Assembly: GCA_963540505.1 (NCBI GenBank)
Contig: CAUTMV010000004.1
Coordinates: 108,202-172,201 of the forward strand
DNA length: 64,000 nt
Reading direction: 5' to 3'
Source: Wolinella sp963540505
Lineage (GTDB): Bacteria; Campylobacterota; Campylobacteria; Campylobacterales; Helicobacteraceae
The notes under the pieces are model-generated. The model was not told the DNA's origin, ran no database searches, and saw only the letters and a list, made by a program, of their open reading frames with translations. The position numbers were made by a program, and so were the translations under genes. Below are positions 1-7,766 of the stretch, one piece after another (within the stretch, counting starts at the first letter, position 1; every line of letters starts with the position of its first letter).

Positions 1-129
1 ATTCCTAATCGTCGCTGATGAGATTTTGATTCCCAGCAAAAGGCGAAGCGATTCCGAGCCGATAGGCTCTTGTTGCTTTACATATTCACGGATAATCTCA
101 TCAAGTAAGAGCGATTTCCTAGGCTGCAT
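1..129 (-). CDS. hrcA: HrcA heat-shock repressor, N-terminal part only (runs off the left edge)
   Basis: The 43 visible residues start at an ATG at 129 and read leftwards off the window. They contain DEIIREYVKQQEPIGSESL and, at the edge, SSATIRN, the paired signatures of the N-terminal winged helix of HrcA, the repressor of class I chaperone genes. Known from the family: HrcA binds CIRCE elements and usually heads hrcA-grpE-dnaK, but those genes would lie outside the window. A TGCTATAAT extended -10 box (minus strand, 187-179) and a CIRCE-like site lie just upstream, so autoregulation is likely. Identification is firm for so short a piece; completeness of the gene cannot be judged. Confidence 0.85.
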   Translation of the reverse strand, partial: MQPRKSLLLDEIIREYVKQQEPIGSESLRLLLGIKISSATIRN

Positions 130-178
130 AATGCCCCTCTGCCTTTATGTTAAGTTTGCAATAAGTTACGTGAGTGAA

Positions 179-187
179 ATTATAGCA
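179..187 (-). promoter_or_regulatory. Extended -10 promoter of hrcA
   Basis: The minus strand reads TGCTATAAT here, a perfect extended -10 box about 50 bases upstream of the hrcA ATG. Campylobacterota housekeeping promoters typically rely on such a box and lack a conserved -35. The same pattern occurs upstream of the DciA-like gene, and as TGCTATTAT upstream of the split transferase gene. Confidence 0.6.
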
Positions 188-202
188 CAGAAAGCAGAAA
201 AA

Positions 203-229
203 TTAGCACTCAAATATTCTTATTGCTTT
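203..229 (-). promoter_or_regulatory. CIRCE-like operator upstream of hrcA
   Basis: TTAGCACTC at 203-211 is a perfect left half of the CIRCE consensus TTAGCACTC-N9-GAGTGCTAA. After exactly nine bases comes TATTGCTTT (221-229), matching the right half at 5 of 9 positions, so 14 of 18 bases agree with correct spacing. It lies just upstream of the hrcA -10 box, over the -35 position, a natural place for HrcA to block its own promoter. The match is seen; binding is inferred. Confidence 0.6.
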
Positions 230-469
230 TTTGATTATATACCTTTAGTCATATATAGTCAAGTTTTATGATTTTAAAAGTATCAGATTTGCTAAGCTTA
301 ATTGGATTATGATGTCAGGAATCGGCGAAATCAGCGTAATTTCATGCAAAATGCTACAAAAGGTAACATAAAAATTAGCTCAGCATAAAAAGATACATAA
401 AAGAGGCACGGGGATATTCCATTTGCGCATAGGTCGCGCATAGCGGGGCAAGTTCGTAAGATTATGCCT
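230..469. other. Intergenic stretch between hrcA promoter and uvrC 3' end; no gene seen
   Basis: This AT-rich stretch holds no convincing reading frame with a ribosome binding site. Reading from hrcA it is upstream sequence; reading from uvrC it is the 3' flank. No clear terminator with a T-tract was found. Confidence 0.5.
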
Positions 470-2275
470 TTACAGAGTCTCTTTGATCGCCCTAGCGACC
501 TTTTCACCCACAATTTTTATCAGATCCTCCATGTTTGCCTGCTTGATTCCCTCAAAATTGCCAAAATAATCAAGCAGTCGCTTAAGCTTCCCGCGCCCGA
601 TTCCCTTGAGGGCTAGAAGGTCGATTTTTTGGTCGTTTTTGAGCTTTTTGTTGCGATGATAAGTGATGGCGAAGCGATGAACCTCATCTCGGATTTTTTG
701 GAAAAATTGCAGTCGCTTATCGCTTGGGATCAGGCGAATCTCGCCCTTTTGTGTGCGCAAAATATCCCTAGCCGCGCCCTTAGCACGGTGCGCTTTGCTA
801 TCGAGCTTCTCCTTTGCAATAGCGATGATTTCGACATTTGCCCCCGTGCTTTCGATAATCTCACGCGCGATTTTGATCTGCCCCGCCCCGCCATCAAGTA
901 GCCACAAATCCGGTGGCGATTCCCGCTCAAAGGCACTAGCTCGGCGCATTAGCATTTCGCGCATTTGTGAATACTCATCGCTGCCTGCAAGCTCGTAGCG
1001 TCGGTAGGAATCCTTCACAAACCCGTCCTCATACACCACCATCGCGCCTACGCACGATTCCCCGCGCATATGAGAAGTGTCAAACGCCTCGATCCGCGCG
1101 GGAATCGTGTCGATCCCCAGAAGCTCTTTGATGTTTAAAAGTAGCGGCATCTCCTCCTTTTGCCCCTCTAGGCGCAGCAGCTCACTTGCATTTTTTAGCG
1201 CAAGCTCTACAAGTCGCCGCTTCGCCCCGACTTTTGGCACGACAATGGGAATCTTGCGCCCGAAGATTCCCGTGAGGTGCGCCTCAAGCTCCGCCTTACC
1301 CTCAAGCTCCACAGGGAGCAGAAGCTGGGTTGGAGGGAGGGGCGTATTTTCCTTATAATAATGCAAAATCGCGCGCGTGTAGGCTTCGTTTTCATCGATT
1401 CCCGTGTCGTTTTTGAGCACCTTTGAGCTGCTTGCGATGATTTTGCCCGCGCGCATGAAAAGCCGCAAGAGCATGTGCATTCTCTCGCCCTTTTGTAGCG
1501 CGAGAATGTCGAGATCTTCGAGCTTTGCGAGGTCTATTTCCGAATAGGTCTCGATTTTAGCGAGCTTTTTAATGCGATCGCGCAGGATTCCCGCCTCCTC
1601 AAAGCGCAACTCCAAAGCCAGCCGCTCCATGCGCTCCTTTAATTGGGCGATGAGTTTATGGCGATTTTGGAGTAAATCAAGGGCGTCTTTGAAGATTTCT
1701 GCATACTCCTTTTGGCTGATTCTCTCCTCGCACGGGGCGGTGCAGCGATTAATTTGATAAAAAAGACATGCCTTTTTCTCTCTTAAGCAGCCCTTTTTTT
1801 GCACTAATTTGCAGAGCTCATAAATGCTTGCAAGCAGCTCGCTCGCCCCACTTGTGTAAGGACCAAAATAGCGTATCTGCCTTTGTGCGAGGATTTTGCG
1901 CGTCATTTCTAGACGCGGGAATCGCGCGCTCTCATCAAAGTAGATGTAGGGGAATGTCTTATCATCGCGCAGCAGGATGTTGTATTTTGGCTTTAGCTGC
2001 TTGATGAGCGAGTTCTCTAGCACGAGTGCGTCATGCTCGTTCTCGACGATGATGTAGTGCAGATGGGCTGTCTCGCTAATCATCTTGCTAATCCGCGCGG
2101 AGAGCTTGCTTGCGGGCGCGAGTGTGGGGGTAAATTGGAAGTAGCTTCGCACGCGTTTTTTGAGATTTTTGGCTTTACCGATGTAGAGGAGCTTTGAATG
2201 TGCGTCAAAATAGTGATAGACGCCGCTTGATTCCGGGAGATTTTCTAAAGATTGCTTCAGAGTTTCGGGGAACAT
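470..2275 (-). CDS. uvrC: UvrABC excinuclease subunit C
   Basis: UvrC makes both incisions around a DNA lesion delivered by UvrA/UvrB in nucleotide excision repair. The 601-residue length is normal. A GIY-YIG nuclease domain is at the N-terminus (GVYHYF about residue 19, then LLYIGKAKNLKKRV), a UVR motif (LRFEEAGILRDRIKKL) near residue 215, the RNase H-like second nuclease domain in the C-terminal half (FDTSHMRGE, LLDGGAGQI), and a tandem helix-hairpin-helix at the end (ALKGIGRGKLKRLLDYFG). The gene carries ten copies of GGGAATC/GATTCCC, a striking density of that genome-wide motif. It ends facing the window's left intergenic stretch; the DciA-like gene lies 22 bases upstream on the same strand, suggesting cotranscription. 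Confidence 0.97.
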   Translation of the reverse strand: MFPETLKQSLENLPESSGVYHYFDAHSKLLYIGKAKNLKKRVRSYFQFTPTLAPASKLSARISKMISETAHLHYIIVENEHDALVLENSLIKQLKPKYNILLRDDKTFPYIYFDESARFPRLEMTRKILAQRQIRYFGPYTSGASELLASIYELCKLVQKKGCLREKKACLFYQINRCTAPCEERISQKEYAEIFKDALDLLQNRHKLIAQLKERMERLALELRFEEAGILRDRIKKLAKIETYSEIDLAKLEDLDILALQKGERMHMLLRLFMRAGKIIASSSKVLKNDTGIDENEAYTRAILHYYKENTPLPPTQLLLPVELEGKAELEAHLTGIFGRKIPIVVPKVGAKRRLVELALKNASELLRLEGQKEEMPLLLNIKELLGIDTIPARIEAFDTSHMRGESCVGAMVVYEDGFVKDSYRRYELAGSDEYSQMREMLMRRASAFERESPPDLWLLDGGAGQIKIAREIIESTGANVEIIAIAKEKLDSKAHRAKGAARDILRTQKGEIRLIPSDKRLQFFQKIRDEVHRFAITYHRNKKLKNDQKIDLLALKGIGRGKLKRLLDYFGNFEGIKQANMEDLIKIVGEKVARAIKETL

Positions 2276-2297
2276 CAGAGGAGTAAAGGCTCGTTAT

Positions 2298-2795
2298 TTA
2301 GAGGAGCTGGCGTTTCCAAAAGCCCTCTTCACCCTCAAGATCGGACATTTTGTGATGACGCTCAATGATTGCGCGAATCTCTTCAAAAATGGCGTGGAGC
2401 TTTGGATTTTGAGCATGATTGTGAAAATTTGCCCTCGCGTGCTCCTCATAGCAAAACTCCTCGCGCACCTCCTCCTCTTCGCTCTGAAAGGCTCTGTAAG
2501 AGACAAAAGCCGCGATCTTGCTAAGCCCCACGAGCTCATCAAACTTCGCCTCTTTTTGCGCTTTTATTAATAGCGACTTTATTAAAGGGATTTTATAATT
2601 GAACTCTTTCAAAAATGCGGGGTGATTGAGCGCAAATAGGAGCGTTTGGTGCTTTATTTGCGTGAATAAAATCGCCTGACGCAGGCTATAAGGGAGCAGA
2701 AGTATAAAGTCGCGCTCTTGCGTCTTTTGTCGCAAGGGCTTAAAAGTGGGGGAATCGTGGGTAAGATTGTAGAGAATTTCATGCGCCTTTTTCAT
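2298..2795 (-). CDS. DciA-like (DUF721 type) protein, possible replicative helicase loader
   Basis: This 165-residue protein begins MKKAHEILYNLT and has the small basic fold pattern of the DUF721/DciA family: a conserved LLLPYSLRQAILFTQIKH segment, then LLFALNHPAFLKEFNY, which corresponds to the family's alternating strand region. Known for the family: DciA assists loading of the DnaB helicase in bacteria lacking DnaC; whether that holds here is inference. The C-terminal part is acidic and helical (QSEEEEVREEF) and is not recognised. I chose the ATG at 2795, not an upstream one at 2969, because a TGCTATAAT extended -10 box ends only six bases before it, which predicts a leaderless or nearly leaderless mRNA and rules out the longer form. 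It could be another small nucleic-acid-binding protein. Confidence 0.6.
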   Translation of the reverse strand: MKKAHEILYNLTHDSPTFKPLRQKTQERDFILLLPYSLRQAILFTQIKHQTLLFALNHPAFLKEFNYKIPLIKSLLIKAQKEAKFDELVGLSKIAAFVSYRAFQSEEEEVREEFCYEEHARANFHNHAQNPKLHAIFEEIRAIIERHHKMSDLEGEEGFWKRQLL

Positions 2796-2891
2796 GGGGC
2801 GATTATAGCATACATGCTGGTGGCATTTTGCGGGTGCGGGTTTAAAGATGATCCCTTTTATGCGCCTGTGCAGAACACAAGTGAGCGTTAA
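2781..2891 (+). CDS. Possible small lipoprotein, 36 residues
   Basis: An ATG at 2781 opens a 36-codon frame ending TAA at 2889-2891. The product has a basic start (MRLFHG), a hydrophobic stretch (AIIAYMLVAF), a lipobox-like FCGC with the lipid cysteine at residue 19, and a short polar tail CGFKDDPFYAP. Tiny lipoproteins of the form GCGxKxxPFY are common in Proteobacteria, where the related LptM helps outer-membrane assembly; that link is only a resemblance. It overlaps the 5' end of the divergent DciA-like gene by 15 bases and ends 18 bases before nadB. The ribosome binding site is weak, so its reality is uncertain. Confidence 0.45.
   Translation: MRLFHGAIIAYMLVAFCGCGFKDDPFYAPVQNTSER
2802..2810 (-). 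promoter_or_regulatory. Extended -10 promoter abutting the DciA-like start codon
   Basis: The minus strand reads TGCTATAAT, then CGCCCC, then ATG. A transcript from this box would start at or within a base or two of the start codon, leaving no room for a ribosome binding site. Confidence 0.55.
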
Positions 2892-2909
2892 TTTAGAGGA
2901 ATCGCCCCT

Positions 2910-4349
2910 ATGGTTTATGATGTGATTATTATCGGTGCGGGTGTGGCGGGGCTGTATGCGAGTCTGCATCTGCCAAAGGATAAAAAGGTCTTAATCCTCT
3001 GCAAAGATCAGCCATGGGAGTGCAATACCTTCTACGCGCAAGGGGGAATCGCCGTGGCAAAAGATCGCGATGATGTGCCTTTGCACGTGAGTGATACGCT
3101 CAGTGCCGGCGCACAAATGGGCAACAAAGAAGCCATAGAGAGGCTCAGTCGCGATAGTCTGGAGATTTTGCCCGATCTTCTTGCGCGCGGAGTCCCTTTT
3201 GATAAGGACGCAAGCGGGAATCTGCTCTACACCAAAGAGGGCGCGCATACCATTTCGCGTATCGTGCATGCCGGTGGTGATGGGACGGGACGCGTGCTAC
3301 ACAGCCATCTCATCGGTCTCATCTCTCACACGTTGTGGAAAAATGCCACCGTTACCAATCTGCTCCTTGATGAGCATCGTTGCCATGGCGTGAGCGTGAT
3401 GACCAAGCGCGGCAGCTACAATCTCTACGCAAAGGACGTAATCATCGCTTCCGGGGGTATGGGTGCGCTCTATGAATACCACACCAACGCCTATACGATC
3501 AGCAGCGATCTGCACGGCATGATTATCGAGCATGGCGCTCGTGTGCGCGATATGGAGATGATGCAATTTCACCCCACCGTCTATACGCAAGGGAAGCATG
3601 CGCGCAAGATTCTCCTCTCTGAAGCACTGCGAGGCGAGGGGGCGAAAATCATCAACGAGCGGGGAGAGCGGTTTTTGAGTGAGTATGATTCCCGCATGGA
3701 GCTCGCGCCTAGAGATGTGATTTCGCGTGCGATTTTTGATTACAAAATGCGAACTGACATGGATATTTTCCTTGATATTTCGGAATTTAGCGAGGAGTTT
3801 TTTAAGAATCGATTCCCCAACATTTACAGGAATCTGACCTCTTATGGCTTTAAGATTCCCCACGAGAGGATTCCCATTTCACCGGCATTTCACTACTCTA
3901 TGGGGGGCATTGAGACGGATAGTTTCGCGCGCGTGCAAGGTATGGAAAATCTCTATGCAATCGGTGAATGCGCCTCTACCGGCGTGCATGGTGCAAATCG
4001 TCTGGCGAGCAATTCGCTTTTAGAGGGGCTTGTGTTTGCAAGGATTGCCGCGCGCCATATCACGGGTAAAGAGAGTAGCTACAAACCGCGTGAATTTCGC
4101 CTGATCGAGGAGATTTTGGAGCGGAAATTCGATAATGAACTTAAAGGCGTTTTGCGCACGCTCATGTGGGATAAAGTGGGAATCGCGCGCAAAAGAAGCG
4201 GGCTAAATGAGGCACTTGGTGGCGTGGAAGTGATGTTAAAGAGCGGAATCGGGCGCATGCTAAAGCTTCGACTTTTAAGCGCGCGTGAAGTGATTAAAGG
4301 TGCGCTGGCGCGCAGGGAATCGCTGGGCGCGCACTATATGATTGATTAA
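2910..4349 (+). CDS. nadB: L-aspartate oxidase
   Basis: NadB is a flavoprotein that oxidises L-aspartate to iminoaspartate, the first step of de novo NAD synthesis; NadA then condenses it with dihydroxyacetone phosphate. The 479-residue protein begins with the FAD-binding fold (GAGVAG, residues 9-14), has YAQGGIAVAK and the active-site loop with HAGGDGTGRVLH, then MMQFHPTVYT and a C-terminal GANRLASNSLLEGLVF flavin signature. Length is slightly short but complete, ending in the usual helical domain. AGAGGA precedes the ATG by 9 bases. nadA and nadC are not nearby. guaA follows after 17 bases, so the two may share a transcript. Confidence 0.96.
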   Translation: MVYDVIIIGAGVAGLYASLHLPKDKKVLILCKDQPWECNTFYAQGGIAVAKDRDDVPLHVSDTLSAGAQMGNKEAIERLSRDSLEILPDLLARGVPFDKDASGNLLYTKEGAHTISRIVHAGGDGTGRVLHSHLIGLISHTLWKNATVTNLLLDEHRCHGVSVMTKRGSYNLYAKDVIIASGGMGALYEYHTNAYTISSDLHGMIIEHGARVRDMEMMQFHPTVYTQGKHARKILLSEALRGEGAKIINERGERFLSEYDSRMELAPRDVISRAIFDYKMRTDMDIFLDISEFSEEFFKNRFPNIYRNLTSYGFKIPHERIPISPAFHYSMGGIETDSFARVQGMENLYAIGECASTGVHGANRLASNSLLEGLVFARIAARHITGKESSYKPREFRLIEEILERKFDNELKGVLRTLMWDKVGIARKRSGLNEALGGVEVMLKSGIGRMLKLRLLSAREVIKGALARRESLGAHYMID

Positions 4350-4366
4350 TTCGGAAAGAGGGAAAG

Positions 4367-5902
4367 ATGCACGGTGGCGTTTTAATTTTGGATTTTGGAA
4401 GTCAATACACTCAGCTTATCGCGCGCAGGATTCGCGAATATGGGATCTACTGCGAAATCGTCCCCTATCATGAGAAGCTAGAGGCGATCAAGGCGCGAAA
4501 GGCGCAGGGAATCGTGCTTAGCGGCGGGCCTGCGAGCGTCTATGAGGAGGGGGCGTTTCTTGTGGATCAGGCGATTTTTGAGCTCGGGATTCCCGTGCTT
4601 GGAATCTGCTATGGAATGCAGCTCATGACACACTATTTTGGCGGTGTGGTAGCAAGAGCGGATCATCACGAATACGGCAAGGCTGAGGTGATTTTTGATG
4701 GGGAATCGCCGCTGTTTCAGGGCTGCAAAAGCGGCGAGGTGGTCTGGATGAGTCATGGTGATAGGGTGGAGCGCATTCCTGCTGATTTTGCGCGCATTGC
4801 CCATTCTCTCAATTCGCCTTTTGCGGCGATTGCGCATAAAGATAAGCCCTTTTATGCGGTGCAATTTCATCCTGAAGTGGCGCATTCACGCGAGGGCGCG
4901 CTCTATTTGCGGAACTTTGCGCGCTCTATTTGCGCTTGTGCGGATAATTGGAATATGCACAATTTTGCACAGGATCAGATCGCAAAAATTAGGGCGCAGG
5001 TGCGCGAAGGAAAGGTGCTGTGCGCAGTCTCTGGCGGGGTGGATTCGAGTGTGGTGGCGAGCCTTTTGTATCGGGCGATTGGCGAGCGGCTGATTCCCGT
5101 CTTTGTCGATCACGGGCTGCTGCGCGCGGGCGAGCGAGAAGCGGTGGAGAAGATGTTTAGTGAGAATCTGCATGTGCCGCTCATCACCATCGATGCGAGC
5201 GAGATTTTCTTAGGCAAACTAAAGGGTGTAACCGACCCGGAGCAAAAGCGCAAAATCATCGGCGAAACTTTTATTGAGGTCTTTGATGCTGAAGCGAAAA
5301 AACATAACGGAATCTCCTATTTAGCGCAGGGGACGCTCTATCCTGATGTGATTGAGTCGGTTTCGATTAAAGGACCGAGCAAGACAATCAAATCGCACCA
5401 CAATGTCGGAGGGCTGCCTGAGTGGATGACGTTCGAGCTCATTGAGCCGCTGCGCGAGCTTTTTAAAGATGAGGTGCGCGCGCTGGGGGGTGAGCTGGGT
5501 ATGCCAAAAGAGATGCTTATGCGCCATCCCTTCCCTGGTCCGGGGCTTGCGATACGGATTATGGGCGAGGTGAATAAGGCGGATTTGGAGCTTTTGCGCA
5601 AGGCAGATGTGATTATGCTCGAGGAGCTTAAACAAAGCGGCTTTCACGACAAGACGTGGCAAGCATTTACGGTGCTGCTAAATGTGCGAAGTGTCGGAGT
5701 CATGGGGGATAATCGCACTTATGACAATACCGTCTGCGTGCGCGTGGTTGAGGCGATCGATGGCATGACTGCGACCTTTGCACGCCTGCCCCATGAGCTT
5801 TTGGAGCGAATTTCCACACGGATTATCAACGAGGTCGCGGGAATCAATCGCGTCGTCTATGATATTAGTTCAAAGCCCCCAGCAACGATTGAGTGGGAAT
5901 AG
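4367..5902 (+). CDS. guaA: GMP synthase (glutamine-hydrolysing)
   Basis: GuaA converts XMP to GMP using glutamine and ATP. The 511 residues show a class I glutamine amidotransferase domain (LDFGSQYTQLIARRIRE at the start, nucleophile C81 in GICYG, H168 and E170 in QFHPEV), an ATP pyrophosphatase domain with the PP-loop SGGVDSS at 222-228, and the C-terminal dimerisation domain ending SSKPPATIEWE, the usual terminus. The start follows GAAAGAGGGAAAG, a good ribosome binding site. No frameshift or missing residue was seen. Downstream is the structured non-coding stretch. Confidence 0.98.
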   Translation: MHGGVLILDFGSQYTQLIARRIREYGIYCEIVPYHEKLEAIKARKAQGIVLSGGPASVYEEGAFLVDQAIFELGIPVLGICYGMQLMTHYFGGVVARADHHEYGKAEVIFDGESPLFQGCKSGEVVWMSHGDRVERIPADFARIAHSLNSPFAAIAHKDKPFYAVQFHPEVAHSREGALYLRNFARSICACADNWNMHNFAQDQIAKIRAQVREGKVLCAVSGGVDSSVVASLLYRAIGERLIPVFVDHGLLRAGEREAVEKMFSENLHVPLITIDASEIFLGKLKGVTDPEQKRKIIGETFIEVFDAEAKKHNGISYLAQGTLYPDVIESVSIKGPSKTIKSHHNVGGLPEWMTFELIEPLRELFKDEVRALGGELGMPKEMLMRHPFPGPGLAIRIMGEVNKADLELLRKADVIMLEELKQSGFHDKTWQAFTVLLNVRSVGVMGDNRTYDNTVCVRVVEAIDGMTATFARLPHELLERISTRIINEVAGINRVVYDISSKPPATIEWE

Positions 5903-5991
5903 TAAAACAAGGTTCTAAAGTCTCATTAATAGCTTTTGTGAGGCTCGTGTTTGTGAGAGCTTTGCACAAATTTTAGAAGCGGGTCATACCG

Positions 5992-6074
5992 AAGAGTAAT
6001 TTTTGGATAACTTTTTGTATTTTAAATACTATGGCGAGTTCCCATAGCATTTCTTTTTATAGTAAATTACTCTT
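5992..6074 (+). repeat. Long imperfect hairpin after guaA
   Basis: AAGAGTAATTT (5992-6002) pairs perfectly with AAATTACTCTT (6064-6074), enclosing a second hairpin in which CTATGG (6029-6034) pairs with CCATAG (6042-6047), extended by AAAT/ATTT after one mismatch. It may mark the end of the guaA transcript or belong to the ncRNA candidate that follows. There is only a short T-run behind it. Confidence 0.5.
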
Positions 6075-6280
6075 TTCCAAATCTTATCCGTGTTAGTGGT
6101 GGAGAACAATAATCCACAGACTTATCTCTCATGGAATCAAATCTGTTCCCTAGTAACAGAGCGGGATTCCAAGTCAAACAGATTATCTGAAGTTCTCCAA
6201 AATACTACACACACAAACATTAAGATGGACACTCTTTATCATCACCATAGAACACAAGCTTAGTGTTCTATTTATTTTTT
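6070..6280 (+). ncRNA. Candidate structured non-coding RNA, family not recognised
   Basis: No reading frame with a start signal covers this stretch, yet it can form a long rod: TGGAGAAC (6100-6107) with GTTCTCCA (6192-6199), ATAATC with GATTAT, TGGAATC (6132-6138) with GATTCCA (6165-6171), and TCTGTT with AACAGA around a seven-base loop. GTGTT (6090-6094) and TGGTG (6097-6101) can also pair with AACAC (6251-6255) and CACCA (6243-6247) to close the whole molecule. A strong terminator ends it. A TATAGT box at 6058-6063 could start it near 6070, giving about 210 bases. A rod closed at its base recalls 6S RNA, but I cannot confirm that family. It lacks tmRNA and SRP RNA signatures. The pairing is seen; transcription is inferred. 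Confidence 0.4.
6247..6280 (+). terminator. Rho-independent terminator, plus strand
   Basis: ATAGAACAC (6247-6255) and GTGTTCTAT (6263-6271) form a perfect 9-bp stem around AAGCTTA, followed by TTTATTTTTT. The T-tract is on the plus strand only, so it terminates rightward transcription coming from guaA or the ncRNA candidate. It overlaps the last codons of the converging HTH gene. Confidence 0.75.
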
Positions 6281-6604
6281 ATCCATTTCAACATCATTAG
6301 TAAAATTATCTTCTACGGTTATCTTGAGCCTTGCTTCTTTTTTTGTTACCAGTTCGTGTATAAATAATGCAAAATCTTCCATGCCTTGGAGGGCGTAGCC
6401 ACTTCTTCCAGTAAGCCAATCCAAAGACACACGGAATTCATCGGCAATTTTTATCAACGTAGTCAAGTCAGGACTGTGCTTGCCATCTTCCCAGTCAGAT
6501 ATTATTGACCGTGAAGACATTCCCAAAAAATCTGCAAACTCTTTTTGTGTTTTTTCACCTCGAAGTTTCTTTAATCGTTCGGATAACGCAATTTCATTGC
6601 TCAT
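6272..6604 (-). CDS. Small XRE-family helix-turn-helix regulator
   Basis: This 110-residue protein carries a Cro/CI-type HTH over residues 8-60: LSERLKKLRG, then KTQKEFADFLGMSSRSIISDWE (recognition region) and LIKIADEFRVSLDWLTG, the usual XRE ending. A short helical tail follows. I chose the ATG at 6604 because AGGAG sits eight bases upstream; an ATG at 6637 would add eleven residues but has no such site. The surroundings are AT-rich, with few GGAATC motifs and no operon partner, so it looks like a phage- or plasmid-type regulator left behind by an old insertion. Its targets are unknown. Confidence 0.85.
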   Translation of the reverse strand: MSNEIALSERLKKLRGEKTQKEFADFLGMSSRSIISDWEDGKHSPDLTTLIKIADEFRVSLDWLTGRSGYALQGMEDFALFIHELVTKKEARLKITVEDNFTNDVEMDKK

Positions 6605-6881
6605 ATTGAAATCTCCTAATATTCCAATATCTTCCATGTTTAATCAAAATGTATACTAAAAGTCAAGAGGGATGAGGAGATTAAAGCTAATATGTTAGAC
6701 AACTACTAGTGCAGAGTGGCATATCTAACCCTATGTTTGTAAAGAATCAGACAAACGGAAAGAAAATGGGTAATAGAAACGCTGATTTTATGCCATTTAT
6801 ACAAAAAATATGATGGAGTCGAAGCAAGCCACTCAAAAGTCCTGTGCTTTGTCGGTAGATTTTGGCATGGTTTTGTCCTTT
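6605..6881. other. Non-coding stretch between HTH gene and pyrB
   Basis: AT-rich sequence with no supported gene. On the minus strand TTGACT and TATACAT lie near 6650-6670 and may form part of the HTH gene promoter, though their spacing is too short for a standard promoter. The rest is the pyrB 3' flank. Confidence 0.4.
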
Positions 6882-7757
6882 TCAGCCCGCCTGCGTCAAG
6901 AATCGCAAAACCGCCATGCGCACGGCGACGCCGTTAGTGACTTGCTCGAGCACTTTGCAGCGCGGGTCATTTAGCATTTCATCGTCGATGTCGATGTTTC
7001 GATGCACAGGACCCGGGTGGAGCAGGATAACGTTACGATTCCCCAGTGCCGCTTTTGTGATACAAAAATCGCTCGCATAATCTTTCAGGCTCGCATAGAT
7101 TGGGTGATCATGTCGCTCTGTCTGAGTGCGTAGGCTCATGATCGCATCGACTTCACCAATCACATCTCTAAGGCGGCTGTATTGACGCAGATTGCTCTTT
7201 GGCATGAAGTGCGGAGGCGCGACGAGGATTACCTCCATGCCAAAGCGACTTAGAAGTTCGATATTGCTATTTGCGACGCGGGAGTTGCGAATATCGCCCA
7301 CAATGGCGATCTTTTTCCCCGCCACTTCCCCCAAAGAGCGGCGCAAGGTAAGCAGATCGAGCAGAGCTTGCGTGGGGTGCGCGTGCGCTCCATCGCCCCC
7401 ATTCACGATAGAGCAGCTTGTGTGGTGGCTCAGGAGATTGGGCACACCCGCGTGTTTGTGGCGCACGACGATGGCACTTGGGGACATGGCGTTGAGATTA
7501 GCCGCGGTGTCAAAAATCGTCTCACCCTTAGCGGTGGAGCTTTTTGAGACATCGAGCCGTACAACCTCGCCACCTAGGCGTTTGACGGCGATTTCAAAGC
7601 TACTTAGCGTGCGGGTGGAATTCTCGAAAAAAATCGTAATCACAAGGCGACCTTTGAGGGAATCGCGATGCTTTGTATCCAAATATCCCTCCGCCTCATC
7701 AAGCAAAGCAGTAACCTCCTCCGTGTTCAAGTCTCTCGTTGTGATGAGGTGGCGCAT
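6882..7757 (-). CDS. pyrB: Aspartate carbamoyltransferase catalytic chain
   Basis: PyrB joins carbamoyl phosphate and L-aspartate, the committed step of pyrimidine synthesis. The 291-residue protein has the carbamoyl-phosphate loop FFENSTRT (residues 43-50; S47-T48-R49-T50), the SSTAKGET mobile loop, VVRHKHAG, and the C-terminal HPGPVHRN. Asparagine replaces the usual proline in FFEPSTRT. No pyrI regulatory chain is adjacent. It is followed upstream, nine bases away on the same strand, by a NosL-like gene and a TlpA-like gene, so the three may be cotranscribed although their functions do not obviously connect. Confidence 0.97.
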   Translation of the reverse strand: MRHLITTRDLNTEEVTALLDEAEGYLDTKHRDSLKGRLVITIFFENSTRTLSSFEIAVKRLGGEVVRLDVSKSSTAKGETIFDTAANLNAMSPSAIVVRHKHAGVPNLLSHHTSCSIVNGGDGAHAHPTQALLDLLTLRRSLGEVAGKKIAIVGDIRNSRVANSNIELLSRFGMEVILVAPPHFMPKSNLRQYSRLRDVIGEVDAIMSLRTQTERHDHPIYASLKDYASDFCITKAALGNRNVILLHPGPVHRNIDIDDEMLNDPRCKVLEQVTNGVAVRMAVLRFLTQAG

Positions 7758-7766
7758 GATTCTCCC

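Noticed and set aside
331..513. 60-codon minus-strand frame at the uvrC 3' end
   Set aside because: No ribosome site, overlaps uvrC in another frame and resembles nothing.
5903..6271. tmRNA or SRP RNA in the non-coding stretch after guaA
   Set aside because: No tRNA-like ends, tag frame or SRP tetraloop region is present; left as an unassigned structured RNA.
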